Assembly: GCF_000966195.1 (NCBI RefSeq)
Contig: NZ_LAHL01000009.1
Location: 124,001 to 188,000, forward strand
Length of the DNA stretch: 64,000 nt
From: Domibacillus robiginosus
GTDB taxonomy: Bacteria; Bacillota; Bacilli; Bacillales; Domibacillaceae
Direction of reading: 5' to 3'
Each line of letters opens with the position of its first letter. Positions within the stretch are counted from its first letter, which is position 1. Under the pieces are notes generated by a model. The model ran no database searches. It saw only the letters and a list, made by a program, of their open reading frames with translations, and was not told where the DNA came from. Of this stretch, positions 43,723 to 52,146 are shown in pieces. The translations under genes and the position numbers were made by a program.

Positions 43723-45019
43723 TGATCACTTTATGAATAAGCGTTGGCCGTTCTACCTGCGTACTTGAGAAATGGTATGCCTGCTTTACTTTTTCTATCG
43801 AGTCTTTTGGCGACTCGGTATCGGCGTGAAGGGTAACAAGCACTTCTCCTTTTTTAACCGAATCTCCAATTTTTTTCTTTAAGGTAATGCCGACCGCATG
43901 ATTGATTTTGTCTTCTTTCGTTGCACGGCCTGCCCCTAAATACATAGCGGCTACCCCAATTGATTCCGCATCAATTTCAGCTACGAAGCCTGCCTCATCC
44001 GCTTCTACATCAATGTGAAAAGCAGCCTGCGGAAGCGTCGCAGGATCATCAATCATCCCCACATCGCCGCCCTGGGCAATAACAAACTGGCGAAACGCTT
44101 CAAACGCTTTACCGTTTTCGAGGTTCGCCTCAAGCGCGGCGCGTGCTTCATCATAATGGCTGAACGCGCCGGCAAGAACGGTCATATGAGCAGCAATCTC
44201 AAGCGAGAGAGTCCGCAGATCCTCTACGTTTTCTCCCTGCAAAATCGCCGCCGCTTCTTTGATTTCATTAGCATTGCCGACTTCAAACCCGAGCGGCTGG
44301 TTCATATCGCTGATAATCGCCACCGTTTTACGGCCAAGATTGTTGCCGATCGCAACCATTTCTTTTGCCAGCGCTTCTGAATCTTCAAGCGTTTTCATAA
44401 ATGCGCCGGAGCCCGTTTTCACATCTAATACAATACTGTCTGCACCAGAGGCAAGCTTTTTACTCATAATCGAACCGGCAATAAGCGGGATCGCTTCAAC
44501 CGTTGCGGTTACATCACGCAGTGCATACAGCTTTTTATCAGCTGGAGCGAGATTCCCCGTCTGACCGGCAACTGCAAGCTTATGTTTATTTACATTGTCG
44601 ATAAACTGCTCTTTAGACATTTCAATTTGAAGGCCCTTGATCGCTTCAAGCTTATCAAGCGTCCCTCCCGTATGACCGAGACCGCGGCCGGACATTTTTG
44701 CAACAGGAACACCGGCCGAGGCCACAAGCGGTCCGACAATAAACGTCACTTTATCGCCGACTCCGCCTGTTGAATGCTTGTCAACTTTATGTCCTTTGAT
44801 GCCGGACAAATCGATTGTCTCTCCAGAATCGACCATCGCTTTTGTTAAAACAGCTGTTTCCTGAGGTGTCATACCTTGAAAATAAATTGCCATCATAAAA
44901 GCGGATGCCTGATAATCCGGAATATCACCTCGTGTATAGCCTTGAACAAAAAATTGAATTTCCTCGTCTGTCAGTGTCTCGCCGTTACGCTTTTTATGAA
45001 TTACGTCTACCATCCTCAT
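43715..45019 (-). CDS. pdp: Pyrimidine-nucleoside phosphorylase
   Basis: Splits uridine, thymidine and deoxyuridine with phosphate. The 434 residues start MRMVDVIHKKRNGE and contain the phosphate-binding KHSTGGVGDK near residue 79 and the signature SGRGLGHTGGTLDKLE. It is third in deoB-punA-pdp, a nucleoside salvage unit, with 15 bp after punA. The gene takes the position that dacF has in B. subtilis. Confidence 0.96.
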   Translation of the reverse strand: MRMVDVIHKKRNGETLTDEEIQFFVQGYTRGDIPDYQASAFMMAIYFQGMTPQETAVLTKAMVDSGETIDLSGIKGHKVDKHSTGGVGDKVTFIVGPLVASAGVPVAKMSGRGLGHTGGTLDKLEAIKGLQIEMSKEQFIDNVNKHKLAVAGQTGNLAPADKKLYALRDVTATVEAIPLIAGSIMSKKLASGADSIVLDVKTGSGAFMKTLEDSEALAKEMVAIGNNLGRKTVAIISDMNQPLGFEVGNANEIKEAAAILQGENVEDLRTLSLEIAAHMTVLAGAFSHYDEARAALEANLENGKAFEAFRQFVIAQGGDVGMIDDPATLPQAAFHIDVEADEAGFVAEIDAESIGVAAMYLGAGRATKEDKINHAVGITLKKKIGDSVKKGEVLVTLHADTESPKDSIEKVKQAYHFSSTQVERPTLIHKVIRD

Positions 45020-45034
45020 TCATCTATCACACCT

Positions 45035-45850
45035 TTACAAAGATTGAACAATCTCTTTCACGTAAGCAAGAAATTCCGCCCGTACCTTTTCTGTTGTTTC
45101 AATGACTTCGTCATGTGCAAGCGGCTGGTCCAAAATACCGGCTGCCATGTTGGAAATACAAGAAATACCGAGTACATTCATGCTGCTGTGACGGGCTGCA
45201 ATCACCTCTGGCACAGTGGACATACCAACTGCATCGGCGCCAAGTACACGTGCCATGCGCACTTCTGCCGGCGTTTCATAAACGGGGCCTGTATTAGCCG
45301 CGTAAACGCCCTCCTGTACTTTCAAGCCGATTCGCTCCGCAGCTTCTTTCGCCAGTGCCCGCAGCTCACGGCTGTAAGCAATAGACATATCAGGAAAACG
45401 CACGCCAAGATCCGGTTCGTTTTTACCGATCAGCGGATTCCCGCCCATTAAGTTTAAATGATCCGAAATGAGCATCAAATCACCAGGCTGGAACGATTCA
45501 TTTACGCCACCCGCTGCGTTTGTTACGATAATTGTTTCGATGCCAAGTGCTTTCATCACTCGAACTGGAAAGGTGACTTCCTGAAATGTATAGCCTTCGT
45601 AATAGTGAAAGCGGCCTTTCATCGCGGCGACTGTTTTGCCGGACAGGGTTCCAATAACAAGCTCCCCGGCATGTCCCTCTACTGTAGAAACGGGAAAGTG
45701 CGGAATGGTTTCGTATGGAATTGAAACAGCATTTTCTACTTCATCCGCTAATACACCAAGGCCCGATCCCAGGATCAGTCCGATTTCTGGTGTTTCGTTC
45801 AGCTTTTCTTTTAAAAATTGTGCCGCTTCTTTAATATGTTGAATGTTCAT
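45035..45850 (-). CDS. punA: Purine-nucleoside phosphorylase
   Basis: Phosphorolyses guanosine and inosine type nucleosides to base plus (deoxy)ribose-1-phosphate. The 271 residues have [11 protein letters not shown] near the N-terminus, the phosphate segment GRFHYYEGY and [15 protein letters not shown]. Also called pupG. It overlaps deoB by four bases (ATGA type) and follows GGGGGAATTAAA. Confidence 0.96.
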   Translation of the reverse strand: MNIQHIKEAAQFLKEKLNETPEIGLILGSGLGVLADEVENAVSIPYETIPHFPVSTVEGHAGELVIGTLSGKTVAAMKGRFHYYEGYTFQEVTFPVRVMKALGIETIIVTNAAGGVNESFQPGDLMLISDHLNLMGGNPLIGKNEPDLGVRFPDMSIAYSRELRALAKEAAERIGLKVQEGVYAANTGPVYETPAEVRMARVLGADAVGMSTVPEVIAARHSSMNVLGISCISNMAAGILDQPLAHDEVIETTEKVRAEFLAYVKEIVQSL

Positions 45851-47028
45851 TTTAATTCCCCCATAAAACTATTTCCATGCTCTGGCGCTTTCACGTTAAA
45901 GTTGTCTGCAACCGAGGCCCCGACATCTGCAAACGTTTGGCGAAGAGGCAGTTCTTTGCCTTCAGCAAACGCTTTTGAATAAACGAGAAGCGGCACGAAT
46001 TCACGCGTATGGTCTGTGCCGTGATGGGCAGGATCATTACCGTGATCCGCTGTTAGGATCAGCAAATCCTGTTCAGTCAGTTTTTCCATAAGCTCTGGTA
46101 GCCGTGCATCAAATTCTTCCAGTGCTCTTCCGTAGCCCTCCGGATCCCGGCGATGGCCGAAAAGAGCGTCAAAGTCAACCAGGTTTAAAAAAGATAACCC
46201 GGTAAAATCTTTTTCGGCTGTTTGGATAAACTTATCCATTCCATCCATATTCGATGCAGTCCGAATCGCTTCGGTCACGCCTTCCCCGTCATAAATGTCT
46301 GAGATTTTCCCTACCGCGATCACGTCAAATCCTGCATCCTTTAATTCATTCATGACAGTACGCCCAAACGGTTTTAGCGCGTAGTCATGCCGGTTAGCTG
46401 TTCGCTTAAACTGCCCTGGCTCCCCGACAAATGGGCGGGCAATCACACGACCGACCATATAATCACCGGTTTTGGTCATTTCACGGGCTGTTTCACAGAT
46501 ACGATACAGCTCATCAAGCGGTACGATATCCTCATGAGCAGCAATTTGCAAAACGGAATCTGCTGATGTATAAACGATCAGAGCTCCGGTCTTCATATGC
46601 TCTTCTCCAAGCTCATCTAAAATTTCGGTACCGCTGGCCGGCTTGTTTCCAATAATTTCGCGCCCTGATTTTTCTTCTAATTCATTAATCAGTGAAGCAG
46701 GAAAACCATCCGGAAACACCTGGAAAGGAGTATCGATACGAAGACCCATAATCTCCCAGTGACCTGTCATTGTATCTTTCCCGTTAGATGCTTCCTGCAT
46801 TTTCGTCCAAAAAGCAGCTGGTTTTTCCGCTTTCGGAATCCCTAAAATATCTTTTATATTTGATAAGCCAAGCGCAGCCATATTTGGCATGTTAAGCCCG
46901 TTCATTTTTTCGGCAATATGCCCAAGTGTATCAGCACCTTCGTCTCCGAAAGCAGAAGCATCAGGCGCTTCTCCAATGCCTACTGAGTCGAGAACAATTA
47001 AGTGAATCCGTTTAAATGGGTGGTCCAT
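45847..47028 (-). CDS. deoB: Phosphopentomutase
   Basis: Manganese-dependent alkaline-phosphatase-fold enzyme that interconverts (deoxy)ribose-1- and -5-phosphates made by PunA and Pdp. The 393 residues contain the metal site [12 protein letters not shown] near residue 13, the DTMTGHWE segment and the C-terminal TADHGNDP. The ATG at 47028 follows AAGGGAG; an upstream frame opening would give an unusual N-terminal extension. First gene of the unit. B. subtilis name drm. Confidence 0.95.
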   Translation of the reverse strand: MDHPFKRIHLIVLDSVGIGEAPDASAFGDEGADTLGHIAEKMNGLNMPNMAALGLSNIKDILGIPKAEKPAAFWTKMQEASNGKDTMTGHWEIMGLRIDTPFQVFPDGFPASLINELEEKSGREIIGNKPASGTEILDELGEEHMKTGALIVYTSADSVLQIAAHEDIVPLDELYRICETAREMTKTGDYMVGRVIARPFVGEPGQFKRTANRHDYALKPFGRTVMNELKDAGFDVIAVGKISDIYDGEGVTEAIRTASNMDGMDKFIQTAEKDFTGLSFLNLVDFDALFGHRRDPEGYGRALEEFDARLPELMEKLTEQDLLILTADHGNDPAHHGTDHTREFVPLLVYSKAFAEGKELPLRQTFADVGASVADNFNVKAPEHGNSFMGELK

Positions 47029-47112
47029 CTGGCCGATTCTCCCTTCTACATAACCTTCAGTTTTATTTGTACCCAGATTGCCTGACAAATCATGCCCTCT
47101 TTCTTAATTGTC

Positions 47113-47163
47113 AGAAGTCTGACTTCTCATTTCTAGTATAATCCATTCCTTCCTAAAAAACAA
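47113..47163 (-). promoter_or_regulatory. deoB-punA-pdp promoter and 15-nt operator-like palindrome
   Basis: On the minus strand TTGTTT (47158-47163), 17 bases, then TATACT (47135-47140). Eight bases after the -10, at the expected transcript start, lies AGAAGTC-A-GACTTCT (47113-47127), a perfect 7-bp inverted repeat. It is well placed for a repressor. The -35 shares the T run of the xerD terminator. Confidence 0.6.
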
Positions 47164-47188
47164 AACGCGCCCACTTTTTTAGGCGCGT
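47158..47188 (-). terminator. Intrinsic terminator after xerD
   Basis: ACGCGCC and GGCGCGT (47165-47171 with 47182-47188) followed by T-rich sequence on the minus strand. The stem contains the last codons and the stop of xerD. Confidence 0.8.
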
Positions 47189-48069
47189 GGATGAAATTGA
47201 CTGTATACATCTTTTAATCTTGTTTTTGTGACATGTGTATAAATTTGAGTGGTTGATATGTCTGCATGACCCAGCATTTCCTGCACGGCCCGAAGATCAG
47301 CTCCATTTTCAAGCAGATGCGTCGCAAACGAGTGACGAATCGTATGCGGCGTTAGTTCTTTTTCTATTGTCGCTTTTTTCGCCAGCGCTTTAATGACCTT
47401 CCAAAATCCCTGCCGCGTCAGCCGCTGCCCGTAATGATTTAAAAACAGTGCTTCATCGCGCCGCTTTGCAGAAACAAGCTTCGGACGTCCATCCTGTAAG
47501 TATCGTTCGATGGCATTCAGCGCATGACTGCCTGCCGGGATAATTCTTTCTTTGCCGCCTTTTCCGGTACAGCGGACAAATCCCATGGTTAAATGGACGT
47601 CCTCTTTATTAAGGGCCGTTAACTCACTCACCCGGAGTCCTGACGCATACATCAGCTCAATCATTGCTTTGTCCCGCATGCCAAGCGGCGTTTTCGTATC
47701 CGGTGCAGCAAGGAGCGCTTCTGTTTCATCCATATTTAATACCTTCGGAAGCGTACGGCCGGCTTTTGGTGTTTCAATGTGATGAGTGGGGTCATGTGTA
47801 CTAATCCGGTCTTGAATTAAAAAATGATGGAACGAGCGGATTGTTGAAATATGCCGGGCAATCGTCTTTGATGATTTTCCCTGATTACGCAGCTGCTCCA
47901 AAAAGTGCATAATATGCAGACGGCTGACATCTGATATGTTCACCTGTTCTACTTTTTCTATGTATTCTGTGTAATGGCGAAGATCACGCCGGTATGCTGA
48001 AATCGTATTGTCAGAAAGTCCCTTTTCTACAAGGGAAAAATGGAGAAAATCATTTACATGCTCGTTCAT
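47179..48069 (-). CDS. xerD: Tyrosine site-specific recombinase XerD
   Basis: Resolves chromosome dimers at dif together with its partner recombinase. The 296 residues have an N-terminal SAM-like domain and a catalytic domain with all expected residues: Arg146 in SGLRVSEL, Lys170, His242 and Arg245 in HTIRH, His268 and the nucleophile Tyr277 in TTQIYTHV. B. subtilis name ripX. The start follows AAGGAGGCGGGCGG. Confidence 0.97.
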   Translation of the reverse strand: MNEHVNDFLHFSLVEKGLSDNTISAYRRDLRHYTEYIEKVEQVNISDVSRLHIMHFLEQLRNQGKSSKTIARHISTIRSFHHFLIQDRISTHDPTHHIETPKAGRTLPKVLNMDETEALLAAPDTKTPLGMRDKAMIELMYASGLRVSELTALNKEDVHLTMGFVRCTGKGGKERIIPAGSHALNAIERYLQDGRPKLVSAKRRDEALFLNHYGQRLTRQGFWKVIKALAKKATIEKELTPHTIRHSFATHLLENGADLRAVQEMLGHADISTTQIYTHVTKTRLKDVYSQFHPRA

Positions 48070-48090
48070 CCGCCCGCCTCCTTCATGATA

Positions 48091-48120
48091 AAAAAACCTT
48101 TCGACCCGAATCGAAAGGTT
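48091..48120 (-). terminator. Intrinsic terminator after fur
   Basis: AACCTTTCGA and TCGAAAGGTT form a perfect 10-bp stem with T following on the minus strand, directly after the fur stop. Confidence 0.9.
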
Positions 48121-48606
48121 TTATTCTACATGCTGCTTTTCCAAGTCTTCCTGTTCATCTTCTGGTTGTTTCGAGTGGCATCTGCTGCAAATCCCATGAA
48201 AAGTTAGCCGATGGTCTTTAATTTTAAAATTCCATCTGCTTTCCACAATCGCTTCCACATCATCAAGCAAATCTTCTTGAATTTCATCCACCGCGCCGCA
48301 TTCAATGCAAACAAGGTGATGATGAAAATGCGCAGCACCCTCCTGGCGAAGATCATAGCGGGAGACACCATCGCCAAAATTTATTTTATCAACTACTTTA
48401 AGTTCATTTAATAATTCAAGCGTTCTGTAGACTGTGGCCAACCCAATTTCAGGAGCTTTTTCTTTAACGAGGAGGTACACGTCTTCAGCACTTAAGTGAT
48501 CCTCTTCATGCTCAAGAAGAACACGCACAGTAGCTTCGCGCTGCGGTGTTAATTTGTAGCTTGCCGCATGCAGCTGTTTTTTTATTCGGTCAATCCGGCT
48601 TTCCAT
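48121..48606 (-). CDS. fur: Ferric uptake regulator Fur
   Basis: Iron-sensing repressor of siderophore and iron uptake genes. The ATG at 48606 after GGGAGGGAAC gives 161 residues. There is a winged helix (about 10-85, with LTPQRE and ATVYRTLELL), then the metal-binding domain with AHFHHHLVCIECG and a second cysteine pair CSRCH. The C-terminal acidic tail is longer than usual. Its close relatives PerR and Zur differ in context; position beside xerD supports Fur. Confidence 0.93.
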   Translation of the reverse strand: MESRIDRIKKQLHAASYKLTPQREATVRVLLEHEEDHLSAEDVYLLVKEKAPEIGLATVYRTLELLNELKVVDKINFGDGVSRYDLRQEGAAHFHHHLVCIECGAVDEIQEDLLDDVEAIVESRWNFKIKDHRLTFHGICSRCHSKQPEDEQEDLEKQHVE

Positions 48607-48637
48607 ATTTGTTCCCTCCCTCGCCGATGTACTCCTT

Positions 48638-48643
48638 ATTATA
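48638..48643 (-). promoter_or_regulatory. -10 element of the fur promoter
   Basis: A perfect TATAAT on the minus strand, 32 bases before the fur ATG, with TTTGAT 17 bases upstream in the end of spoIIM. No clear Fur box was seen. Confidence 0.55.
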
Positions 48644-48661
48644 ACAAAAGCCGCCAATGAA

Positions 48662-49291
48662 TCAAAAGAATTTATTTACGAGAATATTCATAAACTGGCT
48701 TGAAATAAACGCCTCCGTTAAAGAAGCAAGCAAAATAGCGGCAGCCCCCGCTGCAGCATACCCCAGATACGTAAAAAAGCTTTTCGTTACCGGGAGCGGC
48801 ATCGTCTGCCGGCTTGTAATTTTTTTGACCAGACGAATGGAACAGGATGCCGACATCACAGCTGTAAACAGAAAAACCGGAATCAAAATAAGATTTTGCG
48901 GCAAAATAGACAGTAACGACAAAAATAGCCCGTCCCATTTCATTTGCTGAATAAGAAAGCCGACAGAAAAACCGGTTACAGCTCCTTTAATAAAAAGAAG
49001 AATAAAAATAAGCGGCAGCCCGATAATCGAAATGCCGGCGATCCACATCGCACCCGTAAATTTCAAGTTATAAATTAAACTTTCTAGGAAAAGATCAGTT
49101 GGGTTCGCAACGGTTCCGGATGAAGACTGCCCGAAAAACTCTTTTACATACGTATACAGCTCTGATTTCTGCACTGGCTCCATGCTGTTCACCGTAATGG
49201 CGCCAAAGGCTGTTCCTGTCATAAACAGTACTGCTGTAAACAAATATAGTGCCGCTCTTTTTTGAATGTGTTCGATGATGGCAGTCCACAT
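48662..49291 (-). CDS. spoIIM: Stage II sporulation protein M
   Basis: Polytopic protein of the SpoIIDMP complex, which drives septal peptidoglycan remodelling during engulfment. About 209 residues with five helices; FIKGAVTGFSVGFLIQQMKWDGLF and SILPQNLILIP match the family. I start at ATG 49291, after GAGAGGGGG. A GTG at 49318 would lie inside the -10 of the sigma E promoter found here and could not be in that transcript. The ribosome binding site lies in a hairpin. Confidence 0.9.
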   Translation of the reverse strand: MWTAIIEHIQKRAALYLFTAVLFMTGTAFGAITVNSMEPVQKSELYTYVKEFFGQSSSGTVANPTDLFLESLIYNLKFTGAMWIAGISIIGLPLIFILLFIKGAVTGFSVGFLIQQMKWDGLFLSLLSILPQNLILIPVFLFTAVMSASCSIRLVKKITSRQTMPLPVTKSFFTYLGYAAAGAAAILLASLTEAFISSQFMNILVNKFF

Positions 49292-49299
49292 AGATGGAG

Positions 49300-49333
49300 G
49301 CCCCCTCTCTTTTCGCACTATATGAGAGGGGGC
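49300..49333 (-). promoter_or_regulatory. Inverted repeat hiding the spoIIM ribosome binding site
   Basis: On the minus strand GCCCCCTCTC (49324-49333) pairs perfectly with GAGAGGGGGC (49300-49309), a 10-bp GC-rich stem with a 14-base loop. The second arm is the whole spoIIM ribosome binding site. No T run follows. It would form in mRNA from nudF but not in mRNA started at the promoter inside the loop. Confidence 0.75.
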
Positions 49334-49345
49334 TCCTTATTATGC
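49317..49345 (-). promoter_or_regulatory. Probable sigma E promoter of spoIIM
   Basis: On the minus strand GCATAAT (49339-49345), 14 bases, then CATATAGT (49317-49324). Six of seven -35 bases and most of the -10 fit sigma E. The -35 overlaps the nudF stop codon. The same -10 octamer stands before dacB. Confidence 0.7.
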
Positions 49346-49885
49346 CAGGCTGTTTAAACGGATATATTGCAGAGCCCAAAGTGTTTTAGCATCAAAAATA
49401 CGTTCGGTTTTCGCCAGTTCCTCTGCTTCTTCCAGCGTGACTTCGAGCAGGTCTACAAACTCATCTTCATCTGCTACAAGTCCGCCCTCAACCTTTTGAA
49501 GCTTCTCCGCTAAAAATACATGAACGAGTTCATCCGCGAATCCAGGCGATGTGTAAAACGATTGAATATGTTTGATGCTGCCCGGACGATATCCTGTTTC
49601 TTCCTCCAATTCCCGCTCCGCACAGAAGGAAGGCTCTTCTCCCGGCTCTAGTTTCCCGGCCGGCACTTCTACAAGCGGACGCTCCAGCGCTTTACGGTAC
49701 TGTTCTACTAAAATAATTTTCTTTTCATCTGTAATCGCAATCACACAAACCGCTCCGGGATGCTTAATCAACTCTCGTTTTGACCGCTTCCCGTCTGGCA
49801 GCAGGACGTCATCAACTCGTACTTGAATGACTTTACCGTCGAAGATCGATTCTGTTTTCATTGTTTTTTCTTCAAATTTGTGCAT
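49340..49885 (-). CDS. nudF: ADP-ribose pyrophosphatase NudF
   Basis: Nudix hydrolase that splits ADP-ribose to AMP and ribose-5-phosphate. The Nudix box GKLEPGEEPSFCAERELEEETG occupies about residues 77-98, with the glutamates of REx2EE in place, and the ADP-ribose-type proline follows (SFYTSPGF). It has 181 residues and starts after GAGGGGCATGT. Divergent from yqkF. Confidence 0.93.
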   Translation of the reverse strand: MHKFEEKTMKTESIFDGKVIQVRVDDVLLPDGKRSKRELIKHPGAVCVIAITDEKKIILVEQYRKALERPLVEVPAGKLEPGEEPSFCAERELEEETGYRPGSIKHIQSFYTSPGFADELVHVFLAEKLQKVEGGLVADEDEFVDLLEVTLEEAEELAKTERIFDAKTLWALQYIRLNSLA

Positions 49886-49952
49886 ACATGCCCCTCTTTT
49901 CTATTTTTTTCTTCCATATGATACACTGTACAAAAAAGGAAGGTGTTGCAAA

Positions 49953-50876
49953 TTGAATAAACGCGAAATTGGAAAATCTGGACTTTACGCGAGCGAGCTT
50001 GGTCTTGGATGCATGTCTATCGGCATTGAGGAAAAGCAGGCAGAAACACTTTTAAAAACGGCTTTCGACGAAGGCATCACGTATTTTGATACTGCTGATT
50101 TATACGACTTTGGCGTCAACGAACAGCTTGTCGGCAAAACACTGCGCGCGGTTCGCGACGAGGTCGTGATCGCAACAAAAGCAGGCAACCGCTGGACCGA
50201 TTCAAAGGACAGCTGGACATGGGATGCCTCAAAGGCGTACATAAAAGAAGCAGCCAAGCAAAGTTTAAAACGGCTCGGTATTGACTATATTGATTTGTAT
50301 CAGCTGCACGGCGGCACTCTTGAAGATCCAATTGATGAGACGATCGAAGCGTTTGAGGAATTAAAAGCGGAAGGCTTTATCCGCGCTTACGGTATTTCCT
50401 CTATTCGTCCGACAGTAATTAATGAATATGTAAAAAGATCGAATCTTTCAAATGTCATGATGCAGTACAGTATATTAGACCGCCGCCCTGAAGTGCAGGC
50501 GCTTCCTATTTTAACAGAGAATGGCGTCACTGTCGCTGCGCGCGGCCCGATAGCGTTTGGGCTCCTGAGCAGCCACTGGCGTATTAGGCTTGCTAAAGCA
50601 TCCAAAAAAGGGCTTAGCTGGTACAAGGAGCCAGAGCTTGAAAGAACGCTGTCAACAATTGAAAGCAGCCTGCCAGAAGGACGTACTTTAAACGGGCTCG
50701 CTTTCCGTTATGTACTGGGACACCCGGCTGCTGCTACGGTTGTGGCTGGAGCAAGCTCAGTGGAACAGTTAAAAGAAAATGCCCGCGCGGTACAAGAAGC
50801 CCCGCTGACGGAGGAAGAATATAAATGGATACAAGATATCTCAAAAACAGCCGACTACGACGCGCATCGGCTTTGA
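49953..50876 (+). CDS. yqkF: Aldo/keto reductase YqkF
   Basis: NADPH-dependent oxidoreductase of unknown natural substrate. The catalytic tetrad is visible: Asp46, Tyr51, Lys76 and His119 (YFDTADLYDFG, TKAGN, YQLHGG). The start is TTG at 49953 after GGAAGGTG, giving 307 residues with the usual N-terminus NKREIGKSGL; the open frame runs 42 codons further upstream into nudF without a binding site. Its 3' end overlaps yqkD. Confidence 0.88.
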   Translation: MNKREIGKSGLYASELGLGCMSIGIEEKQAETLLKTAFDEGITYFDTADLYDFGVNEQLVGKTLRAVRDEVVIATKAGNRWTDSKDSWTWDASKAYIKEAAKQSLKRLGIDYIDLYQLHGGTLEDPIDETIEAFEELKAEGFIRAYGISSIRPTVINEYVKRSNLSNVMMQYSILDRRPEVQALPILTENGVTVAARGPIAFGLLSSHWRIRLAKASKKGLSWYKEPELERTLSTIESSLPEGRTLNGLAFRYVLGHPAAATVVAGASSVEQLKENARAVQEAPLTEEEYKWIQDISKTADYDAHRL

Positions 50877-51787
50877 AAAACGGAATTGTCGCCAGTGCTT
50901 CGGCAGCACTGGCTGTAGCAGGAACAGGTCTTTATTTGTCGCAGCGGATATTGCATATTGCCAAAAAAGCGGAACAAGCGGTTGCAGAACGTGAAACAAA
51001 AGCCGGCCGGTTCGATGCCGAACTTTACGAGCAGCTTCCGAAAGAAGATGTATGGGTCACTTCTATGGACGGGACCCGGCTAAAAAGTGTTTTTATTACA
51101 CCCCGCCCTGGTCAGCCGTATGTTATTTTTTGCCACGGCGTGACGGAGCATAAAATTAACTCTGTTAAATATATGAATCTATTTTTAAAACGTGGCTTTA
51201 ATGCGATTCTTTTTGACCATCGCCGGCACGGGGAATCAGAAGGAGCCCTTACAAGTTATGGGCATTTTGAAAAGCACGATTTAAAAGCGATTACAGATGA
51301 ACTGGTTCGACGGGAAGGTGAAGGGATTCGTTTTGGTATTCACGGGGAATCGATGGGTGCCGTGACACTTTTACTTTATGCCGGCACCGTAGAAGACAAA
51401 GCATCCTTTTATGTAGCCGACTGCCCCTTTTCAGATTTTCGCCAGCAGGTGCGACATCAAATGAAACGGGAGCTTGGCTTTTCTCCTCCCTTTTTTATGA
51501 CTATTGCCGAGTGGGCTGTTTGGCTGCGTGGCCGCTATAAAATGGCAGAGCTGTCCCCCCTTGAAGCAGTTCAAGCCATTGAAAAGCCGGTTCTTTTCAT
51601 CCACAGCAAAGATGACGATTTTATTCTGCCGGATATGACAGAAGCACTGTTTCATGCAAAAAGGGGTCCAAAACAGCTGTTTATGGCCGAGCATGGCGGA
51701 CACGCTCAGTCCTATAATGAAAACCCGGAAGAGTATGAAAAAGCCATTGATCAATTTTTAAAAGAGTTCAACTTATACCCATCATAA
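50825..51787 (+). CDS. yqkD: Alpha/beta hydrolase YqkD
   Basis: A 320-residue hydrolase with an N-terminal membrane segment (about 20-40). The nucleophile Ser176 is in GESMG, with the acid in HSKDDDF and the histidine in GGHAQSY. The substrate is unknown. The ATG at 50825 follows GGAGGAAG and overlaps yqkF by 52 bases; a TTG at 50873 overlapping the yqkF stop is an alternative that has no binding site. Directly after its stop lies the decayed terminator copy beside repeat D. Confidence 0.83.
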   Translation: MDTRYLKNSRLRRASALKNGIVASASAALAVAGTGLYLSQRILHIAKKAEQAVAERETKAGRFDAELYEQLPKEDVWVTSMDGTRLKSVFITPRPGQPYVIFCHGVTEHKINSVKYMNLFLKRGFNAILFDHRRHGESEGALTSYGHFEKHDLKAITDELVRREGEGIRFGIHGESMGAVTLLLYAGTVEDKASFYVADCPFSDFRQQVRHQMKRELGFSPPFFMTIAEWAVWLRGRYKMAELSPLEAVQAIEKPVLFIHSKDDDFILPDMTEALFHAKRGPKQLFMAEHGGHAQSYNENPEEYEKAIDQFLKEFNLYPS

Positions 51788-51810
51788 AAAGAAGAAGAAA
51801 TGGGCTCCTT
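51786..51810. terminator. Decayed terminator copy beside repeat D
   Basis: Read on the minus strand, these 25 bases match the yqjQ terminator at 52122-52146 at 18 positions: AAGGAGCC is intact and the second arm has become CTTCTTCTTTTT. It abuts the yqkD stop. The stem is now weak. Confidence 0.55.
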
Positions 51811-52121
51811 CTAGTGTACAGACAAAGTCTTTCGCTTTTAAAAAAAGAGCCGATAAGTAGTGTTGAAGATCAATGAGCTAAGGACTGGATAGACATTTTC
51901 TCTTTTTTCAAAAGAAAAATATATCGTTTTTAGCTTTATATATTCTTGGGGCAAGCCACTTGGCGGCAGGAGGGCAGCGCAGACTCCTATGGGACGAGCG
52001 GGCAGTTGAGACCGGTGAGCAGTCGGGCTCAGCGCCTGCCCCAGGGAAAGCGAAGCTGCCTGGATGCCGCCGATCCATTTCATTCATGTGTACGGTCACC
52101 CATATCCTTTGTCTACAGTCT
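51811..52121 (-). repeat. Interspersed MITE-like repeat, copy D (divergent)
   Basis: A 311-bp copy between convergent genes yqkD and yqjQ. The central block GACTCCTATGGGACGAGCGG matches copy B, and TAGTGTTGAAGAT inside its left part is the terminus of copies A-C. The outer ends differ: TAGTGTACAGACAAAG on the left and CTTTGTCTACAGTC on the right are inverted repeats of each other. It looks like a related or composite element. Confidence 0.7.
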
Positions 52122-52146
52122 GAAAGGAGCCAGAACTAGGCTCCTT
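52122..52146 (-). terminator. yqjQ terminator, proximal copy at repeat D
   Basis: AAAGGAGCC and GGCTCCTTT form a perfect 9-bp stem directly after the yqjQ stop. On the minus strand no T tract follows; the repeat end does. Confidence 0.8.

Noticed and set aside
49292-49318. spoIIM starting at GTG 49318.
   Set aside because: That codon lies in the predicted sigma E -10 element and would not be in the sporulation transcript; the strong binding site serves ATG 49291.
49300-49333. Hairpin after nudF as a terminator.
   Set aside because: No T run on the minus strand; the downstream arm is the spoIIM ribosome binding site.
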